Shown piece by piece: positions 9,747 to 18,109 of a stretch of 64,000 nucleotides of DNA. The notes beneath the pieces are model-generated. The model did not search any database. It was not told the DNA's origin and saw nothing but the letters and a program-made list of their open reading frames with translations. This stretch comes from Ruminococcaceae bacterium UBA1236 (GTDB lineage: Bacteria > Bacillota > Clostridia > Oscillospirales > Acutalibacteraceae), in assembly GCA_002309055.1 (NCBI GenBank), contig DBWO01000051.1:41255-105254 (forward strand), written 5' to 3'. Each line of letters begins with the position of its first letter. The stretch's first letter is position 1. The position numbers and the translations under genes were made by a program.

Positions 9747-9780
9747 TTCGCCTCACCTCCCCGGGCCGTTTAAAAATCTC

Positions 9781-9990
9781 TCAGATATTTCTGATTTCTT
9801 CGGGCTCTACTATGACATATTCGCCCGAGAGAATCTGGTCAAGAGCTCTGGTTACGGGTTTCTCTGTGCTGGTTTCGCCCGTTGCCTGCTCCTCGATTGC
9901 TATCTCTCTTGCTCTTTTTGCTGTTGCCGTAACAAGTGAATAACGGCTGAGATGGTCCTGAAGGACAACGCTTAAATCGGGATTAAACAT
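9781..9990 (-). CDS. rpoZ: RNA polymerase omega subunit
   Basis: Small RNAP assembly subunit. The 69 residues include SRYSLVTATAKRAREIAIE and KPVTRALDQILSGEYVIVEPE, the conserved omega core (YxLVxxxAKRAR; KPVxxALxEI). The gene overlaps the end of gmk by 8 bp, the standard gmk-rpoZ arrangement, so it is probably co-translated. Confidence 0.95.
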   Translation of the reverse strand: MFNPDLSVVLQDHLSRYSLVTATAKRAREIAIEEQATGETSTEKPVTRALDQILSGEYVIVEPEEIRNI

Positions 9991-10600
9991 GATTTGCTAC
10001 CTCGCTTATGATGTGTTTATTTCTGCTGACTTTCAGCTTTTCAGCTCTGATGATTGTTTCGAAGGACTCTACCGCGTCCGTGACGGTGTCGTTGACTATC
10101 ACATAGCCGAATTCATCCGCCCTGCGGATTTCCTGCTCCGCTATAAACAGGCGGTGCGCTATGCTCTCCTCATCCTCGGTGCCTCGCATTCTTATCCTCG
10201 CCTCAAGGGCGCTGAGCGACGGGGGCATGAGAAAAACGCTGATAACATCGGGATACATCTGGCGGATTTTATCCGCGCCCTGCACTTCGATTTCGAGCAC
10301 AACATTTATGCCGCTGTTAAGCATTTCGTCAACGGGCGCCTTGGGCGTGCCGTAATAGTTGCCTGCGTATTCCGCATATTCGAGCATACTGCCTTCGTCA
10401 ATCTTTTTGCGGAAATAGTCTCTGTCAACAAAATAGTAATGAATGCCGTCAATCTCGCCCTCCCTCTGCTTGCGGGTGGTCATTGAGATGGACACTCTTA
10501 TGTCATCGTTCCTCGCGACAAGCTCGCTCAGAACGGTGTCTTTGCCGCTGCCTGAGGGGCCTGAAAGGATTACGAGCACTCCTTTTTTCTCATTCATCAT
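9983..10600 (-). CDS. gmk: Guanylate kinase
   Basis: Phosphorylates GMP/dGMP to GDP/dGDP. The 205 residues carry P-loop [32 protein letters not shown] (GMP-binding) and [13 protein letters not shown]. Two adjacent ATG codons overlap the remA stop (ATGATGA), so gmk is translationally coupled to it; either may be used. The remA-gmk-rpoZ triplet is a Firmicutes hallmark. Confidence 0.97.
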   Translation of the reverse strand: MMNEKKGVLVILSGPSGSGKDTVLSELVARNDDIRVSISMTTRKQREGEIDGIHYYFVDRDYFRKKIDEGSMLEYAEYAGNYYGTPKAPVDEMLNSGINVVLEIEVQGADKIRQMYPDVISVFLMPPSLSALEARIRMRGTEDEESIAHRLFIAEQEIRRADEFGYVIVNDTVTDAVESFETIIRAEKLKVSRNKHIISEVANHV

Positions 10601-10850
10601 CCTCTGCCGCCTCCTCTTCTTCGTTAAGTCTGTTGGCGACCGTCTCGCTCTGAAGATAAGTGAGAATGACGTGGTCGCTGTCGGTTATAAGCACGGCTCT
10701 TGTGCGCCTGCCGTGTGTTGCGTCAATCAGGTTGCCCTTTGCCTTGCTCTCCTGAATCATTCTTTTCACGGGAGCGGACTCGGGGCTGACAATTGCGACG
10801 ATACGGCCGGCGTTAATCATATTGCCGAATCCTATGTTAATAAGTTTCAT
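10590..10850 (-). CDS. remA: Extracellular matrix regulatory protein RemA (DUF370)
   Basis: DNA-binding regulator; in Bacillus RemA activates biofilm-matrix operons and osmoprotection genes. The 86 residues match the family over [30 protein letters not shown] and [21 protein letters not shown], followed by an acidic tail. It lies between yicC and gmk as in Bacillus (yloC-remA-gmk). Whether it controls surface structures in this organism, such as the pilus operon at the other end of the window, is not shown. Confidence 0.93.
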   Translation of the reverse strand: MKLINIGFGNMINAGRIVAIVSPESAPVKRMIQESKAKGNLIDATHGRRTRAVLITDSDHVILTYLQSETVANRLNEEEEAAEDDE

Positions 10851-10862
10851 GCGGGTCAGTCC

Positions 10863-11741
10863 TTACTCGATATTCTGAATCTGCTCGCGGATTTTTTCAA
10901 TCTCCGCTTTGATGTCAACCACCTTTGAGGCGATTTCAACATCGTTTGCCTTTGAACCGATGGTGTTTGCCTCCCGGTTCATCTCCTGCACGAGGAAATC
11001 CATCTTTTTGCCGATGGCTTCGTCCGCGTCAAGGAAAACGCGCATCTGCGAGATGTGACTGCGCAGTCTCACGGTCTCCTCCGCGACGGCGATTTTGTCG
11101 GCGAATATTGCCGCCTCGGTGAGAAGGCGCTGCTCATCGATGCTTGTATCCTCAAGCAGTTCCCTGAGACGCCCGAGAAGTTTCTCATTATACTCCTTCA
11201 CCGTTTCGGGTGAACGCTTTTCCACAAACGCGACGTTTTCGAGGATGAGGTCAAGGCGCGATGAAACATCCGCTTTGAGCCGCTCGCCCTCCGTCTGCCT
11301 CATGGCGACAAAGCTGTCAAGCGCCTGCTGAGCGACGCTTCTGACGGCTTCCCAGATTTTCTCCTCGTCCTCGGGCTGCTTTCTGAGTGAAAGCACATCG
11401 GGCACCCTGACGATATCGGACACCTTAATGTCATTTTCAAGCCCGAGTTTTTCGGAAAGCTCCGCATACGCTTTCATATAGCTTTCGGCAAGAGGCATGT
11501 TGACCGCGACGATGACATCGGGCTCCTCAACGGTCTCGATTGTCACGTAGCACTCGAGTTTGCCTCTTGTGAGAGTCTGCATAAAAAAGCTCTTGAGCTT
11601 TTCATCAAGAAAGCCGTAATTTCGCGGAAGTCTTGATGAAAAATCGAAGTATCTGTTGTTGACGCTTTTAAGCTCAACTGTGATATTCATTCCGCCGGCT
11701 ACGCTCTGGCATCTGCCGTAGCCGGTCATACTCTTAATCAA
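10863..11741 (-). CDS. yicC: YicC/YloC family endoribonuclease
   Basis: Member of the YicC/YloC endoribonuclease family. The 292 residues begin with the diagnostic MIKSMTGYGR and contain VNNRYFDFSSRLP and the C-terminal DUF1732 segment EMNREANTIGSKAN. The start is TTG at 11741, supported by GGAGTG eight bases upstream; no ATG lies nearby in frame except that within SMTGYG. It heads the yicC-remA-gmk-rpoZ set. Confidence 0.93.
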   Translation of the reverse strand: MIKSMTGYGRCQSVAGGMNITVELKSVNNRYFDFSSRLPRNYGFLDEKLKSFFMQTLTRGKLECYVTIETVEEPDVIVAVNMPLAESYMKAYAELSEKLGLENDIKVSDIVRVPDVLSLRKQPEDEEKIWEAVRSVAQQALDSFVAMRQTEGERLKADVSSRLDLILENVAFVEKRSPETVKEYNEKLLGRLRELLEDTSIDEQRLLTEAAIFADKIAVAEETVRLRSHISQMRVFLDADEAIGKKMDFLVQEMNREANTIGSKANDVEIASKVVDIKAEIEKIREQIQNIE

Positions 11742-11747
11742 ATTTTA

Positions 11748-12089
11748 TCACTCCGGTATTATTCTATTTTCGCCGCAGGAGCAGGATGTTGAGGTGAGAG
11801 CGTCCGGGATATCGACGATAAGCTCACTCTCCCCGAAACCGAGCCGCTTTGCCGCGGGCGAAAGCATATCGGCGGAGATTTCGCAGGCGTAAACTCCCCT
11901 GTTGGCACAATAATTCATTGAGCTTCTCAGAAGGCCCTCCGTCACGATATCATCCGCACACGAGACGGCGGTGTACTTCATACGGTAGCCCGAGTATTCA
12001 AACTCGACCCTGCCGCAGTTTACGCCGTCAAGCACGGCTTCATAAGCCGCTGTGTTTTCTTTTTCGTCCACAGGTCTGAAAACAAGCAT
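11748..12089 (-). CDS. Small uncharacterised protein, possibly GNAT-like
   Basis: A 113-residue product that I do not recognise with certainty. The N-terminal half (FRPVDEKENTAAYEAVLDG, then GRVEFEYSGYRMKYTAV) and the C-terminal ADMLSPAAKRLGF resemble a shortened acetyltransferase fold, but no clear acetyl-CoA motif (Q/RxxGxG/A) is visible. The C-terminus has a CSCGENRIIPE cysteine pair. ATG 12089 has GGGAG upstream. The gene sits 4 bp after rluB and 6 bp before yicC, so it is translated as part of the series. Confidence 0.7.
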   Translation of the reverse strand: MLVFRPVDEKENTAAYEAVLDGVNCGRVEFEYSGYRMKYTAVSCADDIVTEGLLRSSMNYCANRGVYACEISADMLSPAAKRLGFGESELIVDIPDALTSTSCSCGENRIIPE

Positions 12090-12093
12090 ATTA

Positions 12094-12828
12094 TCACTCC
12101 CTGTCGGCCCCTGCGCTTTTAAGCAGGGATTCTATCTCTTTTTCTGTGAGGTCGCGGTATCTGCCTACGGGCAGGGAGCCGAGCTCAACGCTGCCGACAG
12201 CAGTCCTTTTAAGGCGGATAACCTCTTTTTCGAGCGCTTCGAGCATACGGCGTATCTGCCTGTTTCTGCCCTCGTGAAGCACTATCTCGATTACGGTTCT
12301 GTCCTCAAGCTTTTCGAGCGTGCGCACCCCGGCGGGCGCGGTCATTCTGCCGTCAAGCTCAATGCCTTCGGCAAGGCGCTTCATCTGCCCCTCGCTCATT
12401 TCTCCCCTTACCGTCACGCGGTAGGTTTTGGCTACATGGTGTGAGGGATGCATAAGGGCATTGGCAAACTTACCGTCATTTGTGAGGATAAGAGCGCCCT
12501 CGCTCACGCGGTCAAGCCTGCCTACGGGGTAAATGCGCTCCTTGACCTTAACAAGGTCGGTCACGCACTTCCTGCCGAGCTCGTCATCCGTGGTGGTGAC
12601 ATATCCGCGGGGCTTGTTGAGAAGAATATAATAGAGATTTTTCGCCTGAAAAACTCTTTTGCCTCTCACGGTGACGGTGTCGTTTTTAACATCGACGCTG
12701 TCGCCGATTTTTGCCGTGCGGTTATTCACCCGGACAACGCCCTGCGCTATCAGCTCCTCGGCCTTACGCCTTGAAGCGACGCCGGCATCCGCCAGATATT
12801 TCTGAAGACGCACTTTGTTATCGGGCAA
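12094..12828 (-). CDS. rluB: Large-subunit pseudouridine synthase RluB/RsuA family
   Basis: Isomerises uridine to pseudouridine in 23S rRNA (RluB-type site). The 244 residues have an N-terminal S4 RNA-binding domain (VRLQKYLADAGVASRRKAEELI), the catalytic block YPVGRLDRVSEGALILTNDG with the active Asp, and HEGRNRQIRRMLE. The start is TTG at 12828 with GAGGTG upstream. It follows scpA-scpB-ytfJ, the common Firmicutes context of rluB. Confidence 0.95.
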   Translation of the reverse strand: MPDNKVRLQKYLADAGVASRRKAEELIAQGVVRVNNRTAKIGDSVDVKNDTVTVRGKRVFQAKNLYYILLNKPRGYVTTTDDELGRKCVTDLVKVKERIYPVGRLDRVSEGALILTNDGKFANALMHPSHHVAKTYRVTVRGEMSEGQMKRLAEGIELDGRMTAPAGVRTLEKLEDRTVIEIVLHEGRNRQIRRMLEALEKEVIRLKRTAVGSVELGSLPVGRYRDLTEKEIESLLKSAGADRE

Positions 12829-12842
12829 ACCTTTTCACCTCA

Positions 12843-13283
12843 TTATTCGGCGTCTTGCGCAGCGGGAGCGGATTCCATATAGTCCGCAACTGCAGCGTCA
12901 ACGCTTGTATCCTTGTGCTTGAGCTGTGCGATAACGTCGCTTGCCTTGTCAACAAGGTCGGGTACCATGCCTATAACTCTCTCAACAGAGCCCTCTGCGG
13001 CATTGATGTACTTGATTGATACGGAGCCGTTGTTGATAACGAGGAAAGCTACGGGATTAATGGTGATGCCTGCTCCGCCGCCGCCGCCGAAAAGCTCCTG
13101 ATTATTCTTTGACGGGAAGTCACTGCCGCCCGACGCGAAACCGTAAGTAACCTTTGATACGGGGATAATCTGGATGCCGTTACCGATGTTGATGGGGTCA
13201 CCGATTATGGTGCTGACATCTACAAGGTCCTTGATTTTTTCAATTGATGTGCCGAGAATTCCTGATGCTGATTGCTCTTTCAT
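12843..13283 (-). CDS. ytfJ: GerW family sporulation protein YtfJ
   Basis: Spore-associated protein family (YtfJ/GerW); in Bacillus GerW localises to the inner spore membrane and affects germination. The 146 residues start with IEKIKDLVDVSTIIGDPI, contain the glycine-rich GGGGGAGITINPVAFLVI core and end in an acidic tail. The ATG overlaps the stop of the DUF2953 gene by 4 bp. The DUF2953-ytfJ pairing after scpB is conserved in Bacillales and Clostridia and indicates a spore-forming ancestry. Confidence 0.93.
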   Translation of the reverse strand: MKEQSASGILGTSIEKIKDLVDVSTIIGDPINIGNGIQIIPVSKVTYGFASGGSDFPSKNNQELFGGGGGAGITINPVAFLVINNGSVSIKYINAAEGSVERVIGMVPDLVDKASDVIAQLKHKDTSVDAAVADYMESAPAAQDAE

Positions 13284-14032
13284 TTTGCTTCACCTTTCGT
13301 TTTTAATAATTTTTTATTTTGTTCCTCCGCTGCCTCGGGCTTCGGAGCCTTCTGGCCTTTGAGGAATTTGATACCTACTTTGAACACTGTTCTGATTGCG
13401 AACGCGATAATCGCGTTTATGAGTCTGCGCGGGCAGAGTGAAAGCTTAGCGTGAAGCTTTGCCTCGTTTTTGCCTTCGATGAAATCGGGCTTAACCTCAA
13501 CGCTGTACTTGCGCACTCTCATCGTGTCAACGATAAGGCCCACAGCCGGATAAAACGCCGAGCAGGTCTTGCCGTATTTTATCGCGGTGTCCGCACTGTC
13601 ACCGGCGCCGACTTTGAGCAAAATAAACATTTCGTCGATTGTGAATGAGCGGGCTATGCCTCTGAGCATTGTGCCGAGCACTTTTGAAAAGCGCCTTACA
13701 AGCTCAACGGTGCCGCTTACGCCGTTGTTGCGGTAATATTTGAGGAACATATTGTCCTTCTTTGACTTCGGCTCTTTGATTGTTTCGTCCTTGGGCTTTT
13801 CTTCCTCCGGTTTCTTCGCTTCCTTAGCCGCTTTCTTTGCTTCCTTCTTCTTTTTCTTCTCCTCTTTCTTCTTCTCTTTCTCTTCGTCTTTCGGAAGGAT
13901 TTTAAACTTAAGGAACAGCCACGTAACGGTTACATCCACACCGTCTTCGGAGTGAACAATGATTTTTAAGCCGATGGACAGCAAAAGAATGAAAAACAAT
14001 ATGATTCCCGCGAGTATCAGAAGTATTTTCAA
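13280..14032 (-). CDS. DUF2953 family membrane protein (YtfI-like)
   Basis: Membrane-anchored protein found next to ytfJ in endospore formers; function unknown. The 250 residues have an N-terminal helix (ILLILAGIILFFILLLSIGL), a short YtfI-type beta segment, a highly charged Lys/Glu linker at about 52-90 (KDEEKEKKKEEKKKKKEAKK), then the conserved GAGDSADTAIKYGKTCSAFYP segment. The start is TTG 14032, whose TTGA overlaps the scpB stop, indicating coupling. The poly-Lys/Glu linker is longer than I expect for the family. Confidence 0.85.
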   Translation of the reverse strand: MKILLILAGIILFFILLLSIGLKIIVHSEDGVDVTVTWLFLKFKILPKDEEKEKKKEEKKKKKEAKKAAKEAKKPEEEKPKDETIKEPKSKKDNMFLKYYRNNGVSGTVELVRRFSKVLGTMLRGIARSFTIDEMFILLKVGAGDSADTAIKYGKTCSAFYPAVGLIVDTMRVRKYSVEVKPDFIEGKNEAKLHAKLSLCPRRLINAIIAFAIRTVFKVGIKFLKGQKAPKPEAAEEQNKKLLKTKGEAK

Positions 14033-14688
14033 TCTCCGCCCTCCTCCTGTATGATTTCTTCTTCCCCGTCTCCGGTTTCTTCATCGGACTTCTCGATTTC
14101 AGCCTGGAAGAAGTTTTTGATCTGCTCGCCCTGTGAGGAGTCTATCTCCTCGTCTATGCTCGTCATCTCTTCGCCCGTCTTTTCGGGAAGCTCGGGCAAA
14201 TCCGCGAGAGATGTCAGGCAGAAGCACCTGAGAAAGCCGGGCGTTGTGCCGTAAAGCAGAGGTCTGCCGGGAAGCTCAAGCCGCCCTTTCTCCTCAAGCA
14301 GGCCTTTCTGGCAGAGCGTGTTGACAACGCCGGAGCAGTCAACGCCTCTGACCTGCTCAATATACGCCTTGGTGACAGGCTGGTTGTATGCCACCACGGC
14401 GAGCACCTCGAGCGCCGCGTTTGAGAGAGGAATGTTCTTTTTGATTTCGAGCACCGCCCTTATCTGAGGGGCGTATTCGGTGCGCGAGCACAGCTGATAT
14501 TTGTTGCCGAGCTTTAAAAGGCAGATGCCGCTTTTCATATTGTCGAGCATTGCGCCTACCTCAAACAGCAGGGCTACCGCCGTTTCGGTTTCTATTTCGA
14601 GAGCTTCGGCGATTCTCACCGCCTCAAGCGGCTCGCCGCTCGCAAAGAGTATGGCTTCCACCGCGGCTCTCATTTCCTCATTCGTCAA
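14029..14688 (-). CDS. scpB: Segregation and condensation protein ScpB
   Basis: Kleisin-associated winged-helix subunit of the SMC condensin. The 219 residues include MRAAVEAILFASGEPL, ALEVLAVVAYNQPVTKAYIEQVRGVD and GRPLLYGTTPGFL, all typical of ScpB. A long acidic tail (about 180-219) follows. The start is TTG 14688 with GGAGG nine bases upstream; it overlaps the scpA end by 11 bp. ScpA and ScpB bind each other and bridge SMC heads. Confidence 0.96.
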   Translation of the reverse strand: MTNEEMRAAVEAILFASGEPLEAVRIAEALEIETETAVALLFEVGAMLDNMKSGICLLKLGNKYQLCSRTEYAPQIRAVLEIKKNIPLSNAALEVLAVVAYNQPVTKAYIEQVRGVDCSGVVNTLCQKGLLEEKGRLELPGRPLLYGTTPGFLRCFCLTSLADLPELPEKTGEEMTSIDEEIDSSQGEQIKNFFQAEIEKSDEETGDGEEEIIQEEGGD

Positions 14689-15409
14689 TTTCTATTTCCT
14701 CCCCTCTGCCTTTGAGCAATGTTATGTCGGGGTTTTCAAGGTCGCCTTCAACGCTCACGCGCTTTGCCTTGATCATCGCGAGCATCGCGAGGAAAATAGC
14801 GACCATCTCCGAGCGGGAGTTTGCTTTTTCAAAAAACGATTTGAACTTCTGCTTTTCTCCCGATTTGAATTTTTCGGTAATCACACTGACCATTGAGGCG
14901 ACGGACACAATCTTACGCGCAACAATGCCCCTGAATGCTTCAACGGGCGGCGGCAGCTTTCTCATGCCTTTGCCGACAGCGGATATGTATGCTTTGAAAA
15001 TGTCAACGGGCTCGTGAATTCTCGTGTAGGTCGGGTCCGCCTCAATCTCCTCCGGCTCGCGCCAGAAATAGTCGAAGCCGAGGCCCGTCCTGCGCAGTTC
15101 GCCCGCGACAATCTTGCAGTCCCTGTATTCGATAAGCTCGCCCCTGAGCTCTTCAACGAGCTTCTCCGCCTCTTCGTGAACAGGCAGGAGCGAAAGCGTC
15201 TTTATGTAAATCAGCCTCGCAGCCATCTCGAGGAATTCGCTTGAAACATCAAGGTCGTCTTCCTGCAGGGCTTTGACATAGTCAAGATACTGCTCGATAA
15301 TTTCCATTATCGGCACATCGTTGATGCTGACCTGTTTTTTGCTTATAAGCTGAAGGAGGAGGTCCATAGGTCCCTCAAACACCTCAAGCTTGTACTGAAT
15401 CTTTTCCAA
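14678..15409 (-). CDS. scpA: Segregation and condensation protein ScpA
   Basis: Kleisin subunit of bacterial SMC condensin. The 243 residues begin with the signature YKLEVFEGPMDLLLQLI and contain YLDYVKALQEDDLDVSSEFLEMAARLIYIK (SMC-head binding region). The C-terminal winged helix is present (VAIFLAMLAMIKAKRV). The start is TTG 15409 with GGGGAG eight bases upstream. It follows the M50 protease gene by 18 bp and overlaps scpB. Confidence 0.96.
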   Translation of the reverse strand: MEKIQYKLEVFEGPMDLLLQLISKKQVSINDVPIMEIIEQYLDYVKALQEDDLDVSSEFLEMAARLIYIKTLSLLPVHEEAEKLVEELRGELIEYRDCKIVAGELRRTGLGFDYFWREPEEIEADPTYTRIHEPVDIFKAYISAVGKGMRKLPPPVEAFRGIVARKIVSVASMVSVITEKFKSGEKQKFKSFFEKANSRSEMVAIFLAMLAMIKAKRVSVEGDLENPDITLLKGRGEEIEIDE

Positions 15410-15427
15410 AACTTTTTCTCCCCGAAT

Positions 15428-16114
15428 TTATTGTATGAGACCGAATGCCATAAAAGGTAACCGGGCAATAGATTCTATGCCTTTCATCACCGCGGATGAA
15501 ATGAAACTGAGGGGCGCGGACAGAACTCCGAAGAAGAGAAGCACCATCACGCCTATCATGATATATCTCTCATATTGCATAAGCTTGAAATAATATTTTG
15601 ACGGAAGGAAAACATTGAGTATCCTTGAGCCGTCAAGCGGCGGAACGGGAATGAGGTTAAAAACACCGAGTGTTACATTCACATAAGCCGCCCAGTAGAA
15701 AAACTGACCGGCAACGCCTGCAAAATCGACTGCCGAGCGCTGATAATAACCCCAGAAGGGAATATAAATCAGGCAGAACAGCAGAGCCATAATCAGGTTT
15801 GACAGGGGACCTGCCGCCGCGGTAATCGCCATACCCGCCTTCGGATTTTTGAAGTTTCTCGCGTTTACGGGCACAGGCTTTGCGTAACCGAAGCCGACGA
15901 GCATAATCATTATCGAGCCGATAAGGTCAAGATGAGCGAGAGGATTAAGGGTAAGGCGCCCTTTGAGTCTGGCTGTGTCATCACCGAGCTTTGTGGCGGT
16001 GAATGCGTGGGCAAACTCGTGAACGGGAAGTGTGCAAAACACTACGAACACCCTCGCAAAAAGGTTTATCAGGGTATCAATCGAAAAACCGTGGCGGATA
16101 ATATCTGTTAACAT
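15428..16114 (-). CDS. Site-2 protease-like M50 family membrane metallopeptidase
   Basis: Intramembrane zinc protease of the YwhC/Rip3-like subgroup. The 228 residues show the zinc site LPVHEFAHAFTATKLGDDTA (HExxH), the NPLAHLDLIGSIMIMLVGFGYAKPVPVN block usual in this subgroup, and the second metal motif LIPVPPLDGSRIL. Four to five membrane helices are evident and no PDZ domain is present. The ATG overlaps the prmC stop by 7 bp. In Clostridia this gene commonly precedes scpA; the substrate is unknown. Confidence 0.93.
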   Translation of the reverse strand: MLTDIIRHGFSIDTLINLFARVFVVFCTLPVHEFAHAFTATKLGDDTARLKGRLTLNPLAHLDLIGSIMIMLVGFGYAKPVPVNARNFKNPKAGMAITAAAGPLSNLIMALLFCLIYIPFWGYYQRSAVDFAGVAGQFFYWAAYVNVTLGVFNLIPVPPLDGSRILNVFLPSKYYFKLMQYERYIMIGVMVLLFFGVLSAPLSFISSAVMKGIESIARLPFMAFGLIQ

Positions 16115-16935
16115 CTGTCTTCTCCTTCAACCAGGACTCTGACGTTTCCGTAACAATCACGGAGCAGTCTTGAGCCCGGGAACATATTCATTAAATCGCC
16201 GCCCTGGTCCTCGCCGCATTCAAACGCCGCGGCGCCCCGGCAGAGCGATGGTATTATTTTTTTAAGCGCCCTGTAAAACGTGAGGCCGTCCTCACCGCCG
16301 TCAAGGGCGGTTACGGGCTCGCGCAGGACCTCCGTCTGAAGAGCGGGAATCTCCGAGCTTTTAATGTAAGGCGGATTTGAAAGAAGCAAATCGCATTCCG
16401 GAAGACCGAGAGAAGCGATGTCTTCAAGAATATCGCCCTTTATGATTACGGCGTTTTTGACACCCCGGGCGTTTTTGGCGAGGATTTCAAACGCTTCGTC
16501 ATATTTTTCAACAAGATAAACTTTTGAGCCGGGTATGAGAGACGCGAGCGTTAAGCCGATGCATCCCGTGCCGGCGCACAGGTCGATTATCACGGGGTTT
16601 TCTCTGCCTTTGAGATACTCAAGAGCAAAGTCAACAAGAAGCTCCGTTTCGGGCCTCGGGATGAGCGCGCCCTCGGCGGTGTAAAACTCCCTGCCGTAAA
16701 ACTCCCATTTACCGGTTATGTACTGTATTGGTCTGCCGGATATCCTCTCGGCGATTTTGTCTCTGAAGTTCTTTTCCTGCTCCGCGGTCAGCTCATCGCC
16801 CTGCGAGGCAAGCAGCTTTGACGCCGTTTCGCCGGTAACCGACTCAAGCAGCCATAAGCTCTCGGATGGGGCGTTGCTTATGCCCGATGAAGCGAGGGCT
16901 TCCTGCCCGTATTTACGCGCCTGTGCTTTCGTCAT
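16108..16935 (-). CDS. prmC: Peptide chain release factor N5-glutamine methyltransferase PrmC
   Basis: Methylates the GGQ glutamine of RF1/RF2. The 275-residue product has the N-terminal helical domain, QYITGKWEFYGREFYT, PRPETELLVDFAL, the SAM motif DLCAGTGCIGLTLA and the catalytic LLSNPPYIKSSEI. ATG 16935 fits the family start (MTKAQARKYG); a GTG at 16956 would add seven residues. The gene begins inside the repeat-coded tail of the DUF1385 gene, overlapping it by 23 bp, and its Shine-Dalgarno-like GAGGAA lies within Glu codons of that tail. Confidence 0.95.
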   Translation of the reverse strand: MTKAQARKYGQEALASSGISNAPSESLWLLESVTGETASKLLASQGDELTAEQEKNFRDKIAERISGRPIQYITGKWEFYGREFYTAEGALIPRPETELLVDFALEYLKGRENPVIIDLCAGTGCIGLTLASLIPGSKVYLVEKYDEAFEILAKNARGVKNAVIIKGDILEDIASLGLPECDLLLSNPPYIKSSEIPALQTEVLREPVTALDGGEDGLTFYRALKKIIPSLCRGAAAFECGEDQGGDLMNMFPGSRLLRDCYGNVRVLVEGEDRC

Positions 16936-18109
16936 CTTCGGCAGCTTCCTCTTCACTCGCAGCTTCTTCGGCTGACTCCGCGATTTCTTCAGCAGCCTCT
17001 TCGGCTGTCTCTGCGATTTCCTCAGTAGCCTCTTCGGCTGTCTCTGCGATTTCCTCGGTAACTTCTTCGGCTGTCTCTGCGATTTCCTCAGCAGCTTCTT
17101 CCGCTGTTTCTTCGGCTGTTTCCTCCGCCGCTTCTTCCGCGGGCTCTTCCTTCACGGGCGCCTCGCCTGTGAGCGCCGCCTTGAGCGCCTCAATGGCGAC
17201 CTCGGCGATTTTACCATCGGGTTCAGCGGTGGTTATCCTCTGCATTGCGAGACCGGGAGCCGAAAGAAATCTTGTGAACGCGTTGGGGTATTTGCCCGCG
17301 AGCTGTATGAATTCAAATCCGATACCCATGATAAGGGGCAGGAGTGAAACCTTGATGCAGATCCATACCCATCTGACACCCGCGAGACCGGGGAAAAGGA
17401 TGGCGACTACGGATGAAATCAGAATGCTGAGAATGATGGTGACAAAAATGAAACTTGTGCCGCACCTCGGGTGAAACCTTCTCTCTTTAAGCACGTTTTC
17501 AACCGTGAGCTCATTACCGTGCTCAAAGCAGAATATTGCCTTGTGCTCCGCGCCGTGATACATATAAACGCGGTGAATCTCCTTCATCTTTGAAGTGAGG
17601 AACATATAGGTGACAAATATGATAATGCGGATAACGCCCTCGATAAGAGCTCTCGCTCTTGAAACATCGGTATTCGCGAGGATGTGCTTGTCAACAAGAT
17701 CAAATACAAACGAAGGAAGCCACATAAAGAGCACGAACGCGAGCAGGATGCCGAGCACCGAGCCGACAACGCCGATAACCGTCATCATCTTCGGACCGAA
17801 ATGATCCTCAACCCACTTGTCGAGCTTTGAGTCGCTTTCGGTCGCCTCCATATCGAGCGTTGTTTTTTCGGCGGACTCCATAAGGAGCTTGTAACCGAAT
17901 ATCATTGACTCAACAAACGAAACCACGCCTCTGATAAAGGGGATGTTGAGCGCCTTATACTTTTTGCGCACCGAAACAAAATCCTTCATCTCGGTATCTA
18001 TTGTGCCGTCGGGCAGGCGGCAGCTCATTGCCGTGCCTTTGGGGCCTCTCATCATTATGCCTTCCATGAGGGCCTGACCGCCGACTGCCACATAATCCTG
18101 TTTACTCAT
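16913..18109 (-). CDS. DUF1385 (YqhQ-like) membrane protein with Glu/Ala repeat tail
   Basis: Multi-pass membrane protein of the DUF1385/YqhQ family; function unknown. It starts MSKQDYVAVGGQALMEGIMM, the family hallmark, with GGAGG upstream of ATG 18109, and contains YMYHGAEHKAIFCFEHG and RRFHPRCGTSFIF, the conserved His/Cys-rich segments. Several helices are seen (VVGSVLGILLAFVLFMWLPS and others). The last 90 or so residues are an acidic Ala/Glu/Thr tail built of 11-residue units (see the repeat entry). In Clostridia it typically precedes prmC and prfA. Its ATG overlaps the histidine-kinase stop by 8 bp. Confidence 0.9.
   Translation of the reverse strand: MSKQDYVAVGGQALMEGIMMRGPKGTAMSCRLPDGTIDTEMKDFVSVRKKYKALNIPFIRGVVSFVESMIFGYKLLMESAEKTTLDMEATESDSKLDKWVEDHFGPKMMTVIGVVGSVLGILLAFVLFMWLPSFVFDLVDKHILANTDVSRARALIEGVIRIIIFVTYMFLTSKMKEIHRVYMYHGAEHKAIFCFEHGNELTVENVLKERRFHPRCGTSFIFVTIILSILISSVVAILFPGLAGVRWVWICIKVSLLPLIMGIGFEFIQLAGKYPNAFTRFLSAPGLAMQRITTAEPDGKIAEVAIEALKAALTGEAPVKEEPAEEAAEETAEETAEEAAEEIAETAEEVTEEIAETAEEATEEIAETAEEAAEEIAESAEEAASEEEAAEDDESTGA
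16970..17130 (-). repeat. 33-bp tandem repeats coding an 11-residue acidic unit
   Basis: About four imperfect 33-bp units inside the 3' end of the DUF1385 gene encode EIAETAEEATE-like 11-mers (variants EIAETAEEVTE, EIAETAEEAAE, EIAESAEEAAS), preceded by shorter ETAEE units. Reading frame is kept throughout and third-position differences occur between units, so the array is expressed and not very recent. Confidence 0.85.

Noticed and set aside
16970..17130. Possible CRISPR-like or intergenic direct repeats
   Set aside because: Units are contiguous without spacers, keep the reading frame and code an acidic tail; same conclusion for the 18-bp repeats at 30006-30099.
16866..17474. Plus-strand Ser/Ala-rich frame (about 200 codons) opposite the DUF1385 tail
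   Set aside because: Artefact of reading the Glu/Ala repeat array on the other strand.
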